From Saccharothrix tamanrassetensis (lineage in GTDB: Bacteria; Actinomycetota; Actinomycetes; Mycobacteriales; Pseudonocardiaceae): a DNA stretch of 64,000 nt. Location: the NCBI RefSeq assembly GCF_014203665.1, contig NZ_JACHJN010000013.1:1-64000 (forward strand), given 5' to 3'. The notes beneath the pieces were generated by a model. The model saw nothing but the letters and a program-made list of their open reading frames with translations, did not search any database and was not told the origin of the DNA. Position 1 is the stretch's first letter. Each line of letters opens with the position of its first letter. The position numbers and the translations under genes are program-made. Shown here in pieces: positions 1-7,904 of this stretch.

Positions 1-109
1 GCCGACCCAGGAGCACCCCCAGGACACGGGTCGAACAACGCGCGTTCCGACTCAACTCCCGGGAGATCAACTCCCGCTCCTCGAACGACAACAACACGCC
101 ACCGGCCAT
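1..109 (-). CDS. IS30-family transposase, N-terminal fragment (runs off left edge)
   Basis: On the minus strand an open frame starts at ATG 109 and runs off the window. It reads MAGGVLLSFEERELISREL and then a segment ending VLGVLLGR. This matches the first helix-turn-helix of IS30-family transposases (a typical start is LT.EEREEI followed by an LGRS recognition helix). An in-frame ATG at 157 would add 16 residues; the start at 109 fits the family length better. Only about 36 residues are visible, so the DDE catalytic domain cannot be judged and the gene may be intact or broken outside the window. The family call rests on the HTH pattern alone. Confidence 0.7.
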   Translation of the reverse strand, partial: MAGGVLLSFEERELISRELSRNARCSTRVLGVLLGR

Positions 110-210
110 ACGACAACCCCACCACCCGACGGACAAGATCAAAACCGCTGTCGCCATGACCGTATGACACCGCCATGGTTGTCTTTGACCAGGACATGCG
201 GGGAGGACAC
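1..210 (-). mobile_element. Upstream end of an IS30-like insertion sequence
   Basis: The transposase fragment is followed, moving outward, by a stretch at 176-210 that looks like the element's terminal repeat. On the plus strand its core is CAGGACATGCGGGGAGGACAC at 190-210 (less one base here: a 21-nt block). That block recurs almost unchanged in both arms of the hairpin at 375-500. The outer boundary near 210 is inferred from where this similarity ends. The other end of the element and any target duplication lie outside the window. Confidence 0.5.
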
Positions 211-740
211 ACAGCCTGCTCGTATCTTTTAGGCTTTGGCTTTCATGGGATCCTTGGCGGTCTGCCCGTCCGGCGAGGACGCTTTTCAAACTTGGTGCCG
301 CATGGATCTTAGAAATAAGAGCGACGCTCGCCGCTTGGCAGACCTCCGGGGAGGAAAAACAAAGAAAGGGCGGTCGTGTTCTCCCCGCATGGCCTGTCAA
401 AGACCACCGCGCTTGTCCGGGTAGTGCAAGCGGTGAAGCGTGCTTGCACTACCCGGACAAGCGCGGTAGCCCTCCGGGCAGGCCATACGGGGAGAACACG
501 AGGCGACGGGTCTGTGTGCGCGCGCACGGGCGGTCTGGGTGGGCGTGCCGGCGAGAGTGGTCGGGCGCGGAAGGGTGATTCTGCGGGTGGGTACGGGTGG
601 TCCTCCTGGTGTGCGTATGTGCGCGAAGGTGGTCGGCTCGGTCGGCGGAAGTGAACCCACACCAACGAGTGACACGCGCTGTCAGTGGGAGCGGGCCGCC
701 CTACCTTCGATGGGAGTTCGCCACTACCTGGAGGTTCTCC
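211..740. other. Gene-free region between the IS end and the hydrolase
   Basis: No convincing gene was seen. The region holds an imperfect inverted repeat (259-277 with 327-344, cores GGTCTGCC and GGCAGACC), the long hairpin at 375-500, a G-rich stretch at about 500-660 and the likely hydrolase promoter. A dyad with arms TGACA and TGTCA lies at 670-684. A possible -35/-10 pair, TGTCAG and TACCTT, sits about 35 bases upstream of the GTG at 741. The promoter call is by eye only. Confidence 0.4.
375..500. repeat. Long imperfect hairpin, candidate IS30-derived MITE
   Basis: The outer arms 375-396 and 479-500 are 22-nt inverted repeats with one mismatch. The inner arms 406-431 and 442-467 are a perfect 26-bp inverted repeat. 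They enclose a 10-nt loop (432-441), and asymmetric internal loops of 9 and 11 nt separate inner from outer arms. The outer left arm continues into CTGTCAAAGACCACC and resembles the IS terminal repeat at 176-210 read in the opposite direction. It therefore looks like a short non-coding element with IS30-like ends. A structured RNA or a strong transcription barrier is the alternative. Confidence 0.6.
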
Positions 741-2255
741 GTGCGCAGGTACGTGTCAGTCGGCTTGGCAGTCGCCGCGGTGCTGTCGACAGCCACCGCC
801 CCTTCGTTCGGCACAACCGACCCGCTGGCCCAGTTCACGACACAGCAACTCACGTGGTCCCGCTGCGAGAAGATGCTCGAATGCGCGGACGTCATCCTCC
901 CCCTCGACTACTCCCGCCCGAGCGCCGACCGCATCTCCGTCCGCATCAGCCGCCTGAAAGCCTCCGATCCGACCCGTCGGCGCGGCATCCTCGTGCTCAA
1001 CCCCGGCGGCCCCGGCGGCTCCGGCATCCGGATGCCGCAGTTCCTGTCCCAATCCGCCCCCGCGGCCGTCTACGACCTGATCGGCTTCGACCCGCGAGGC
1101 GTGGGCCGCTCCACCGCGCTGAACTGCCGCATGGCCCCCGACCTCGCCTCGGTCGACTCCCGCCCGACGGACGCGGACTTCCCCAAGTGGGCAGCGGAAG
1201 CGCGCGCCGCGGAGGACGCCTGCCAACGCTCGGGCGGTGCCATCCGGCCGTACATCAACACCCCGAACACCGCGCGGGACCTGGACGTGATCCGCGCCGT
1301 GCTCGGCGAGGAGAAGCTCAACTACCTCGGCTACTCCTACGGCACCTACCTGGGAGCCGTCTACGGCAGCCTGTTCCCGCAGCGGCTGGACCGGAACGTG
1401 CTCGACTCCGCCGTGCACCCCGAGTGGGTGTGGCGCGAGCAGTTCCGCGCGCAGGCCGTCGCCTACCGCCGCAACGTCGAGATCTGGGCGGAGTGGGTGG
1501 CGGCGCGCAACGACGTGTTCTCGCTCGGCACGACGGCCGCCGAAGTCATGGCCGTGCTGGAGAAGATCGCCGCGCGCCTGGCCGTGAAGCCGATCGGCGA
1601 CCAGAACCGCACCATGTTCGACTCCGCGGTGGGCGTCGGCTCCCGCTACCGTCCACTGTGGTCGGACATCGCGGCGGCCGTGCGGAACCTCAAGGACGGT
1701 TCGCCCGCCGAGTCCGCCCAGCTCATGGCACGCGCAGCGGAGGGTGACCTGGTCTCCGGCGTGTTCAGCACCGTCACGTGCGAGGTGGACTGGCCCACCG
1801 ACGTGGAGACCTACTACGAGGACATGCGGGTGTTCCGCGAGCGCTACCCGTACGGCTTCGGCGTGGTCCGGGCCGCTCCGGCGAGCTGCACCTACCGCTC
1901 GTTCACGCCGCCGGAGCCCGCCGTGCCCCTGCGTCGGGACGGGTACCCGATCGGGGTCGTCGTGCAGGCCGAGGGCGACACGCAGACCCAGTACGAGAGC
2001 GGGCCGGCCATGGCGTCCCGGCTCGGCCACAGCCTGATCACCGTCACGGACGAGGGCAGGCACGGCATCTACGGCGCCGGCAACCGGTGCGTCAACGCGG
2101 AGGTGGACCGCTACCTGGTGGACGGCGTGCTGCCGGACAGCAGCTCGGAGTGCCCCGGCGACCCCCGCCCCACCTCCGGCAACCCGTCCTCCGCCGTGCA
2201 CGTGAAGTCCTATCTGGACGGTCGCGGGCTCGCCGCGTGGAACCAGGGCGACTAG
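741..2255 (+). CDS. Secreted alpha/beta hydrolase, tripeptidyl-aminopeptidase-like
   Basis: This 504-aa exported hydrolase is of the TAP/SlpD type known from Streptomyces, which removes N-terminal peptides or hydrolyses esters outside the cell. The GTG at 741 has a GGAGG 6 bases upstream and opens a signal peptide (VRRYVSVGLAVAAVLSTATA). The oxyanion-hole motif NPGGPGGSG is near residues 87-95. The nucleophile elbow GYSYG is at 197-201 with Ser199. A C-terminal TAP-like segment carries the probable catalytic His in DEGRHGIYG. The catalytic Asp is less clear; the Asp in QAEGDTQTQY is the likely one. The gene stands alone and is followed by a strong terminator. The family is confident; the substrate is not. 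Confidence 0.85.
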   Translation: MRRYVSVGLAVAAVLSTATAPSFGTTDPLAQFTTQQLTWSRCEKMLECADVILPLDYSRPSADRISVRISRLKASDPTRRRGILVLNPGGPGGSGIRMPQFLSQSAPAAVYDLIGFDPRGVGRSTALNCRMAPDLASVDSRPTDADFPKWAAEARAAEDACQRSGGAIRPYINTPNTARDLDVIRAVLGEEKLNYLGYSYGTYLGAVYGSLFPQRLDRNVLDSAVHPEWVWREQFRAQAVAYRRNVEIWAEWVAARNDVFSLGTTAAEVMAVLEKIAARLAVKPIGDQNRTMFDSAVGVGSRYRPLWSDIAAAVRNLKDGSPAESAQLMARAAEGDLVSGVFSTVTCEVDWPTDVETYYEDMRVFRERYPYGFGVVRAAPASCTYRSFTPPEPAVPLRRDGYPIGVVVQAEGDTQTQYESGPAMASRLGHSLITVTDEGRHGIYGAGNRCVNAEVDRYLVDGVLPDSSSECPGDPRPTSGNPSSAVHVKSYLDGRGLAAWNQGD

Positions 2256-2280
2256 GCCCGCGAACACCCCCGGGAACCGG

Positions 2281-2315
2281 AAACGCCCGACGCGCACGAA
2301 GCGCGTCGGGCGTTT
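2281..2315 (+). terminator. Rho-independent-type terminator after the hydrolase
   Basis: A perfect 15-bp inverted repeat (AAACGCCCGACGCGC and its complement) surrounds a 5-nt loop, and the right arm ends in TTT. It lies 26 bases after the hydrolase stop. Confidence 0.8.
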
Positions 2316-2474
2316 CCCTCTCCCCGGTCCCCACCGGTGATTCCACTCTGGACTGTTCCCGCCTCCCGCGCCACGTCAGTCACTCTTTCGTGCCGGCACT
2401 TCAGGTTGCCGGGTGAAGCGGGCTGGGAAACGATCCCCCCGGCAACGTCGTGCGACTTTTCGAGGAGGGGCGTC

Positions 2475-3275
2475 GTGGGCTCCCAGATCTCCGAAGGACT
2501 CGGCCAGGCGTGGGCGATGATCGCCACGTTCGTGCCGAAACTCCTCGGCTTCCTTGTGGTGCTGTTCATCGGCTGGCTGATCGCCAAGGCGCTCGCCAAG
2601 GGGGTCGGGTTCCTGCTCAAACGGGTCGGTTTCGACCGGCTGGTGGAGAAGTCGGGTCTGGGCGGCGCGATGGACCGGTCACCGATCGACGCGTCCGGCC
2701 TGATCGTCAAACTCGTCTACTACTTCGTGCTGCTGATCGCCTTGCAGCTCGCCTTCGGGGCGTTCGACAGCGACAACGCGGTGAGCGCCCTGCTGAACGA
2801 CGTCATCGCCTACTTGCCCCGCATCGTGGTGGCGATCGTGCTGGTGCTGGTCGCCGCCGCGATCGGCAAGGCGTTGCGCGGCCTGGTCGCCGGCGCGCTC
2901 GGTGACCGGCCGTACACCAGGCTGCTCGGCGGCATCACCTACGGCTTCATCGTCGCCCTCGGTGTCATCGCGGCGCTGAACCAGCTCGGCATCGCGGTCT
3001 CGGTGACCATGCCGGTGCTGATCACCGTGCTGGCCACGGTCGCGGGTGTCATCGTCGTCGGTGTCGGCGGCGGTCTGGTCCGGCCGATGCAGCAGCGGTG
3101 GGAGGGGTGGCTGCGGCGAATGCAGGAGGAGGCCTCCAGCCACGCCCCTGCCCCGCGCAAGTCCCAGGAGCCGGTGACCGCCTCGACCTCCGCCTCCGCA
3201 CGCACCTCCACCCGCCAGATGGACGCCCCCACGCCGCCCGCCGGGCTGCCGATCCCGCCCACCGAGCGCCGCTAG
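2475..3275 (+). CDS. TM-helix repeat membrane protein, MscS-like
   Basis: The predicted 266-aa inner-membrane protein starts at GTG 2475 behind the ribosome site GAGGAGGGG. Two copies of a conserved TM-helix pattern are visible, around FVPKLLGFLVVLFIGWLIAK and around YLPRIVVAIVLVLVAAAIGK. They are followed by two more hydrophobic segments and a basic, Ala/Ser/Thr/Pro-rich cytoplasmic tail. This layout is the TM_helix family, distantly related to small-conductance mechanosensitive channels but lacking a beta/C-terminal MscS domain. The role is probably osmotic or membrane-tension related; that is inference. It is transcribed alone. Confidence 0.7.
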   Translation: MGSQISEGLGQAWAMIATFVPKLLGFLVVLFIGWLIAKALAKGVGFLLKRVGFDRLVEKSGLGGAMDRSPIDASGLIVKLVYYFVLLIALQLAFGAFDSDNAVSALLNDVIAYLPRIVVAIVLVLVAAAIGKALRGLVAGALGDRPYTRLLGGITYGFIVALGVIAALNQLGIAVSVTMPVLITVLATVAGVIVVGVGGGLVRPMQQRWEGWLRRMQEEASSHAPAPRKSQEPVTASTSASARTSTRQMDAPTPPAGLPIPPTERR

Positions 3276-3666
3276 CCGGCCGGCCCGCGGCCGGGAGCCG
3301 ATCCGGCAGCGGGAGCTCGATCCGGCGATGGCCGACCGGCCCCGCGACAGCCGGCCGGCCGCACATCGGGAAGTCGATCCGACAGCGGAAGTCGGTACCG
3401 GAGCCCCCGCCCCACCCGGGCGGGGGCTCCTCGCGTTCCGGTCAGCCCGGGTCGTCCGCGAACGCACGGGTCCGGGCGACGGGCACGGCGGCGACGACGA
3501 GCGGCGGCACGAGGCCGACGCGACGGCTCTCATGCGGTGGGAAGGTAGGCGGTGACGGTGTGCGCCTGCTGGAGTCAAGGTGTCCACGAGGGCTGTGGGG
3601 CACGTTACGTCGGGAATCCGGCGGCGCCGCCCGATGTTCCCCGCGAAGAGACGATGGGAGAACGCG
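3276..3666. other. Intergenic region with degenerate repeats and a terminator
   Basis: There is no gene. Three imperfect copies of a motif like CGATCCGGCAGCGGGAG occur between about 3298 and 3392, followed by a hairpin terminator at 3400-3430. The stretch 3431-3666 holds only the leader of the PnuC-like gene. An in-frame ATG at 3580 could extend that protein by 29 residues, but the extension is basic and unlike the family. Confidence 0.4.
3400..3430 (+). terminator. GC-rich hairpin terminator
   Basis: The arms GGAGCCCCCGCC (3400-3411) and its complement (3419-3430) are a perfect 12-bp stem with a 7-nt loop, about 125 bases after the TM-helix gene. Confidence 0.6.
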
Positions 3667-4296
3667 ATGCACGTCCTGATGGATCACGGCTTCACGGTCT
3701 TCGGCCAGAAGGTCTCCTACGCCGAGTTCATCGGCCAGGTGTTCGCCCTGGTGGTGGTCTACCTGGCGCAACGGCGGTCGCTGTGGACGTGGCCGGTCCA
3801 ACTGGTGTCGGTCACCCTGCTCTTCGTCGTCTACGTCTCCGCGCACCTCGGCGGCACGGCCTCCCGCCAGGTGGTGATCGCGCTGATCACGCTGTACGGC
3901 TGGTGGGCCTGGACCCGTCGCCGCGACCCGGTGTTCGGCGTCGTCGTGCGCAAGGGCACCACCCGCGAACGCATCGCGGTGGCGGCCGTGTTCGTGGTCG
4001 GCACCACGGGTTTCGCGCTGGTCCTGGACGCGCTGGACGCTTCCTGGGCGCCGTGGCCGGACGCGGCGCTCTTCGTCGGCACCGTGCTGGCGTTCGCCCT
4101 GCAGGGCTTCGGCCTGGTGGAGTTCTGGCTGGTGTGGCTGGTGGTGGACGCGATCGGCGTGCCGCTGCAGATCCAGTCCGGGCTGTACTTCAGCGCGCTG
4201 GTCTACTCGGTGTTCGCGGTGCTGGTCATCCGGGGCTGGATCGACTGGAACCGGGAGGCCAGGCGCGCGGCGGCGGTCGCCGCTACCGCCCGCTGA
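3667..4296 (+). CDS. pnuC: PnuC-family vitamin precursor transporter
   Basis: This 209-aa membrane protein is of the PnuC/SWEET-like family, which takes up nicotinamide riboside (related members carry thiamine or riboflavin) by facilitated diffusion coupled to intracellular phosphorylation. About seven hydrophobic segments are visible. The family motif around the aromatic-rich helix reads LYGWWAWTRR, followed later by a PLQIQSGLYFSALVYSVF segment. ATG 3667 is preceded by GGGAG at 3656-3660. The last 14 bases overlap the 3' end of the convergent lipoprotein gene. Substrate specificity cannot be read from the sequence, and no NAD or vitamin gene sits beside it. Confidence 0.75.
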   Translation: MHVLMDHGFTVFGQKVSYAEFIGQVFALVVVYLAQRRSLWTWPVQLVSVTLLFVVYVSAHLGGTASRQVVIALITLYGWWAWTRRRDPVFGVVVRKGTTRERIAVAAVFVVGTTGFALVLDALDASWAPWPDAALFVGTVLAFALQGFGLVEFWLVWLVVDAIGVPLQIQSGLYFSALVYSVFAVLVIRGWIDWNREARRAAAVAATAR

Positions 4297-5527
4297 GCGC
4301 CTTGGCCACGTTCCAGGACAGCTGGTCCATCTCGGCGTCGCGCGCTTCGGGGTTGCGAAGGCAGTTGTGCAGCGCCCCCTGCATCATCCGGGTGACCTTG
4401 TCGTAGTGCACGGCGTGCGGTCGGTTGCGCGCCTTCTCCACGGCCACCCGCAACACGGCGAGGTGCGGCAGCCGGCTGTTCAGGTCGGGCTCCAGGTACA
4501 GCGGGCGCAGCGTCGGCGGGTAGCCCGCCTGCTCCAGCAGCACCCGCTGGCTGTCGTCGCCGGCCAGGAAGCGGATGAAGTCCCGCGCCGTGGCCTGGTG
4601 CGCCGAACACCGGGACACGGCGAGGTTCCAGCCGCCCAGCGCGCCGTGTCCGGGCAGCGCGGCCATGCCGAACTTCCCCTTCAGCGGGGAGGCTTCCAGC
4701 ACCGAGCGCGCGTACGGCCAGTTGCGCATGAACAGCGCCCGGCCCTCCAGGAACTCCCGCAGGCTCGCCGTCTCGTCGTAGGACAGCACGGCCTGCGGGA
4801 TCCAGCCCTTCCGGAGCCCCTCGGCCAGCATCCCGACGCCCGCCTTGGCCTGCGGGGTGCCGAGCCCGGTCGCGTCCCCGCCGTGCGCCCACACCGCTTC
4901 CAGCGCGTTCACCGTCAGGCCCTCGTACTGCCCGAGTTGTCCCACGTAGCCCGCCAGCCCGTACTCCGGCCCGAACGCGGTGGCCATCCCCTCCAGCGCC
5001 TGCCACGTCGACGGCGGGTCGGCGCGCTCGGCGGTCAGCACGTCGGAGCGGTAGTAGAGCACCCCGACGTCGGCCCGCCACGGCACCGCCCACAGCCGGC
5101 CGTCGGTGGTGGAGGCGGACTCCACGGCCGCCGGCAGGAACCGGTCGGTGCCGAACTCGCCGCGCGACAGCGGGACCAGATAGCGGGACTCGGCGAACTC
5201 CGTCGTCCACACCACGTCCAGGGTCATCACGTCGTAGCACTGGGACCGGACGTCGTCCCGCGCGCCCGCCAGGTCCTGCGCACGGGCCATCAGCTGCGCC
5301 CGGTACGCGTCGGTGGACCTCGGCATCGGTACGTAGGTGACCTGCTCCCGCCGGCTGGCGCGCTGGTTCCACTCGTCCACCCGCTGCTTGATCACCCTGC
5401 CCGAGGACAGGTCCTGGCTGTCCACGAAGGTGATGCGCCCGCGCCCCTCGTGCGCCGGGTCGGTCGCGTGCACCGTGCACGCCGTCAGCAGGCACAGCAC
5501 CCACAGCAGCCACCGGTGCCTAGCCAT
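4283..5527 (-). CDS. Extracellular solute-binding lipoprotein
   Basis: The 414-aa protein has a lipoprotein signal (MARHRWLLWVLCLLTAC, lipobox LTAC with Cys17). The body resembles family-1 solute-binding proteins of ABC sugar importers, with segments like WAVPWRADVGVLYYRSDVL and the late FIRFLAGDDSQRVLLEQAGYPPT typical of that fold. No permease or ATPase gene is nearby. It follows the cyclase-like gene 5520-7547 with an 8-base overlap (ATGGCTAG), so the two are surely co-translated. The paired gene also carries a substrate-binding-like domain, which suggests a ligand-sensing pair and not an importer. That role is inference. Confidence 0.75.
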   Translation of the reverse strand: MARHRWLLWVLCLLTACTVHATDPAHEGRGRITFVDSQDLSSGRVIKQRVDEWNQRASRREQVTYVPMPRSTDAYRAQLMARAQDLAGARDDVRSQCYDVMTLDVVWTTEFAESRYLVPLSRGEFGTDRFLPAAVESASTTDGRLWAVPWRADVGVLYYRSDVLTAERADPPSTWQALEGMATAFGPEYGLAGYVGQLGQYEGLTVNALEAVWAHGGDATGLGTPQAKAGVGMLAEGLRKGWIPQAVLSYDETASLREFLEGRALFMRNWPYARSVLEASPLKGKFGMAALPGHGALGGWNLAVSRCSAHQATARDFIRFLAGDDSQRVLLEQAGYPPTLRPLYLEPDLNSRLPHLAVLRVAVEKARNRPHAVHYDKVTRMMQGALHNCLRNPEARDAEMDQLSWNVAKALSGR

Positions 5528-7547
5528 GCGAGCCCCACAGCCCGTTCGCCACCAGGTCCAGGGCCCGGTCGACGTCCTGCTCCTCGAAGCAGTCGCCCCG
5601 GTAGGAGGCCCGGAACGCGCCCAGCTGGGTGACCGCCGAGCAGGCGCGGGCGGCGAACCCGACGCTGAACACGGTCACCGGCGCGGCCAGCACCGCCGGT
5701 TGCGGCGCGGCGTCCGGGGTGGTGCCGCTCAGGATCACGATCGGCAGGTCCGCCCCGTGCGCCAGCACCGCGCGCTCGACCACCTCGCCGAGGTCGGCGG
5801 GTGAGAAGTCCAGGCGGTGCACCTCGCCGTGCGCCCCGACCTGCCCGGTGATCCGGTCGGCCAGCCGGTTCGCCCGCTCCGACCCGTCCACCGCGAGCAC
5901 CAGCCCGGTCGGTCGGCTCGCCGCCGCCCACGCGGCGCGCACCGCCGCCGGGTCGACGGTCACCGCCAGCTCCGGCTGCCGGTCCGGTCGGATGCCCTCG
6001 TGCGTCTGCGGCACCCACTCCCGGTCCCGGAAGCCGGCCTGCCGGAACGCCTCCTGGGCGGGCCCGGCGACCAGGTGCGCCAGGAACCGCCCGACCACCC
6101 GGTCCCGCCGCTCGTTGGGCCGGGCCGGCCGGCGCACCGAGATGAACGGGTGGTTCAGGTGCAGCGTGCCCTCCGCCGGGTACAGCGGCTTGAGGCACGC
6201 CAGGTCGCGGACGGCCTTCTCCGAGGCGAGCACCGCCCGGTCGGCGGCCGGGCACACGTCGGTCGGGGTCGGCGCGGTCCGCAGCACCGCCTCCCGCAGC
6301 CGGCTCGCCACACCCGGTCCGTGCAGCGTGGTCCGGCCCAGGGCGGTGACGCCGAGCTCGGACCGCAGCAGCGCGGCGGCCGCCGCCAGCCCGGCACCGG
6401 ACTCGCCCGCGTCCACCGGGGCGAGCGGCCGGAACGCGGCCAGGTCGCGCCACCGGAACTCCTGCTCGCGGGCACGTCCGGGCGCGACGCCGAGCACCAG
6501 CGGGGAGTAGGCGATCGAGCCGTGGTCGTCCAGCGCGACGTCGGCCCGCCCGCCGCCGGTCAGGGTGTTGCGGACCTCCTGCACCTCCCACCGGGTGTCC
6601 GGCAGCCACACGTGCGGCTCGGGTCCGGCGGCGGCCAGGTCGCCGTCCGGCCAGCCGCGACCCAGCACGGCCGCGGTCCGCGCCGACGGGCCGACCGCGA
6701 CGTGCACGTCCACCTGCTTGCAGCCGCTGTCGTCCGGTCCGCGGGTGCCCTCCTCGAAGTCGGCCGCCAGCCCGCGCACCACGTCCGCCTTCTCGACCGA
6801 GGCCAGCACGTTGAGCTGGACCGAGTCCGGGCACGGCGGTGACGCGGGCGGGGTGCCCAGCAGCACGTCGCAGAACAGCGGGACGGCCAGCAGCACGGTC
6901 AGCGCGGGCACCGCGAACCTCGGCGTGCGCCGCGTGCGGCCGGGTTCCGGGGGCGTGCGGGGGTGGTCCGGCCGGCAGATCCAGGCGGTGCCGCGGACCT
7001 CCTTCACGTCCACCGCGACCGGTCGGTACGAGTCCGGGTCGCACCCCGGGTCCTGCCGGACCACGTCCTGGAAGAACCGGTCGGACACGATCAGCGCGAG
7101 CACGCCCGGCCGCCGCTTCAGCTCCGCGCGCAGCGCCTCGCAGTCCAGCAGCCGGAACGCGAGCACCAGCCCGTCGCCCATCACGCCGTTGCCGTCGTTG
7201 AGCACCTCGCCCGCGGTGATCGCCGCGCGCAACCGGATCCCGGCCTGGGGCGTGAACATGGCGTTGTACCGGCGCAGCTGGCCGACCAGGGCGTGCGGCA
7301 GGGCGCTGACCACCCGGCTGTTCGGCACCCCGGCGGGCACCAGCACGAACAGCCCGTCGCCCCGGTCCTCGTGGTAGGTGCCGTCCCAGTCGTCGGTCCA
7401 CTCGATGCCGCACTCGGCGAACGCACTGCGCAGCGCCTCGTACAGCCCGTGCCGGATGGCCCGCTGCTGGCTCAGGTCGCGCGCGCCGAAGCCGGACACG
7501 TCCACCGCCAACATCGTCCGGTGGACCGCGGGCCGCGGCGTCCCCAT
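5520..7547 (-). CDS. Nucleotide-cyclase-like / TM / substrate-binding / VWA-like fusion protein
   Basis: The predicted protein has 675 aa. Residues 1-200 resemble a class III nucleotidyl cyclase domain: MLAVDVSGFG places a metal-type Asp at 16, EDRGDGLFVLVP a second Asp at 64, then LRAAITAGEV and MGDGLVLAFRLLD. The Pro/Arg linker is followed by one transmembrane helix (about 210-230). The outside part (about 240-520) looks like a substrate-binding-protein fold (TLHLNHPFISVRR, AQEAFRQAGFRDREWVP). Residues about 535-675 look VWA-like but with a degenerate metal site (LAVDGSERAN). GAGGGGG precedes the ATG. Whether the cyclase is active or only a signalling relic cannot be decided by eye. It heads a two-gene unit with the lipoprotein gene. 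Confidence 0.65.
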   Translation of the reverse strand: MGTPRPAVHRTMLAVDVSGFGARDLSQQRAIRHGLYEALRSAFAECGIEWTDDWDGTYHEDRGDGLFVLVPAGVPNSRVVSALPHALVGQLRRYNAMFTPQAGIRLRAAITAGEVLNDGNGVMGDGLVLAFRLLDCEALRAELKRRPGVLALIVSDRFFQDVVRQDPGCDPDSYRPVAVDVKEVRGTAWICRPDHPRTPPEPGRTRRTPRFAVPALTVLLAVPLFCDVLLGTPPASPPCPDSVQLNVLASVEKADVVRGLAADFEEGTRGPDDSGCKQVDVHVAVGPSARTAAVLGRGWPDGDLAAAGPEPHVWLPDTRWEVQEVRNTLTGGGRADVALDDHGSIAYSPLVLGVAPGRAREQEFRWRDLAAFRPLAPVDAGESGAGLAAAAALLRSELGVTALGRTTLHGPGVASRLREAVLRTAPTPTDVCPAADRAVLASEKAVRDLACLKPLYPAEGTLHLNHPFISVRRPARPNERRDRVVGRFLAHLVAGPAQEAFRQAGFRDREWVPQTHEGIRPDRQPELAVTVDPAAVRAAWAAASRPTGLVLAVDGSERANRLADRITGQVGAHGEVHRLDFSPADLGEVVERAVLAHGADLPIVILSGTTPDAAPQPAVLAAPVTVFSVGFAARACSAVTQLGAFRASYRGDCFEEQDVDRALDLVANGLWGSHG

Positions 7548-7852
7548 TGCCCCCCTCGTCGGAAGTCTTCCGCCGATCCTATGGTGTCGGTCACAGCCGG
7601 CGGGCCGGATCGCCCTGGCTGCCGGCCCGCGGCGTGCCCGCCGCGCCGACCACCGAAGCCCGCCCGGCGCACCAGCCGGCCGCTCAGCGCTGCGGAGCCG
7701 TCACGACGCTGCGGCACCCGCCCTTACGGTCGCGTGGCGCCCCATGGGCGTTTCAGGGGCCGTTATGGCGTGGCTGGGCGTCCACCCCCGCCCGCTCGGT
7801 GATCACCTCGGGGATCGTAGGAGCGCCCGCACCGGCGAGGACCGCAAAAAGG
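7548..7852. other. Intergenic region upstream of the cyclase-like gene
   Basis: About 300 bases of GC-rich sequence hold no supported gene. They should carry the promoter of the minus-strand cyclase/lipoprotein unit. No clear -35/-10 pair was recognised. Confidence 0.3.
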
Positions 7853-7890
7853 CGCGTGGGGCGCCACCCGATCGGGTGGCGCCCCACGCG
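7853..7890 (-). terminator. aceE terminator, perfect 38-nt palindrome
   Basis: Two 19-nt arms (CGCGTGGGGCGCCACCCGA and its complement) meet with no spacer. On the minus strand they are followed by CC and TTTTT (7846-7850 read in reverse), 15 bases after the aceE stop. This is a classic intrinsic terminator for the minus strand. Confidence 0.85.
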
Positions 7891-7904
7891 GGGAGGTCCG
7901 GAGG

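Noticed and set aside
595..660. G-quadruplex in the G-rich leader before the hydrolase
   Set aside because: Only three runs of three or more G are close together, which is short of the usual four-run requirement.
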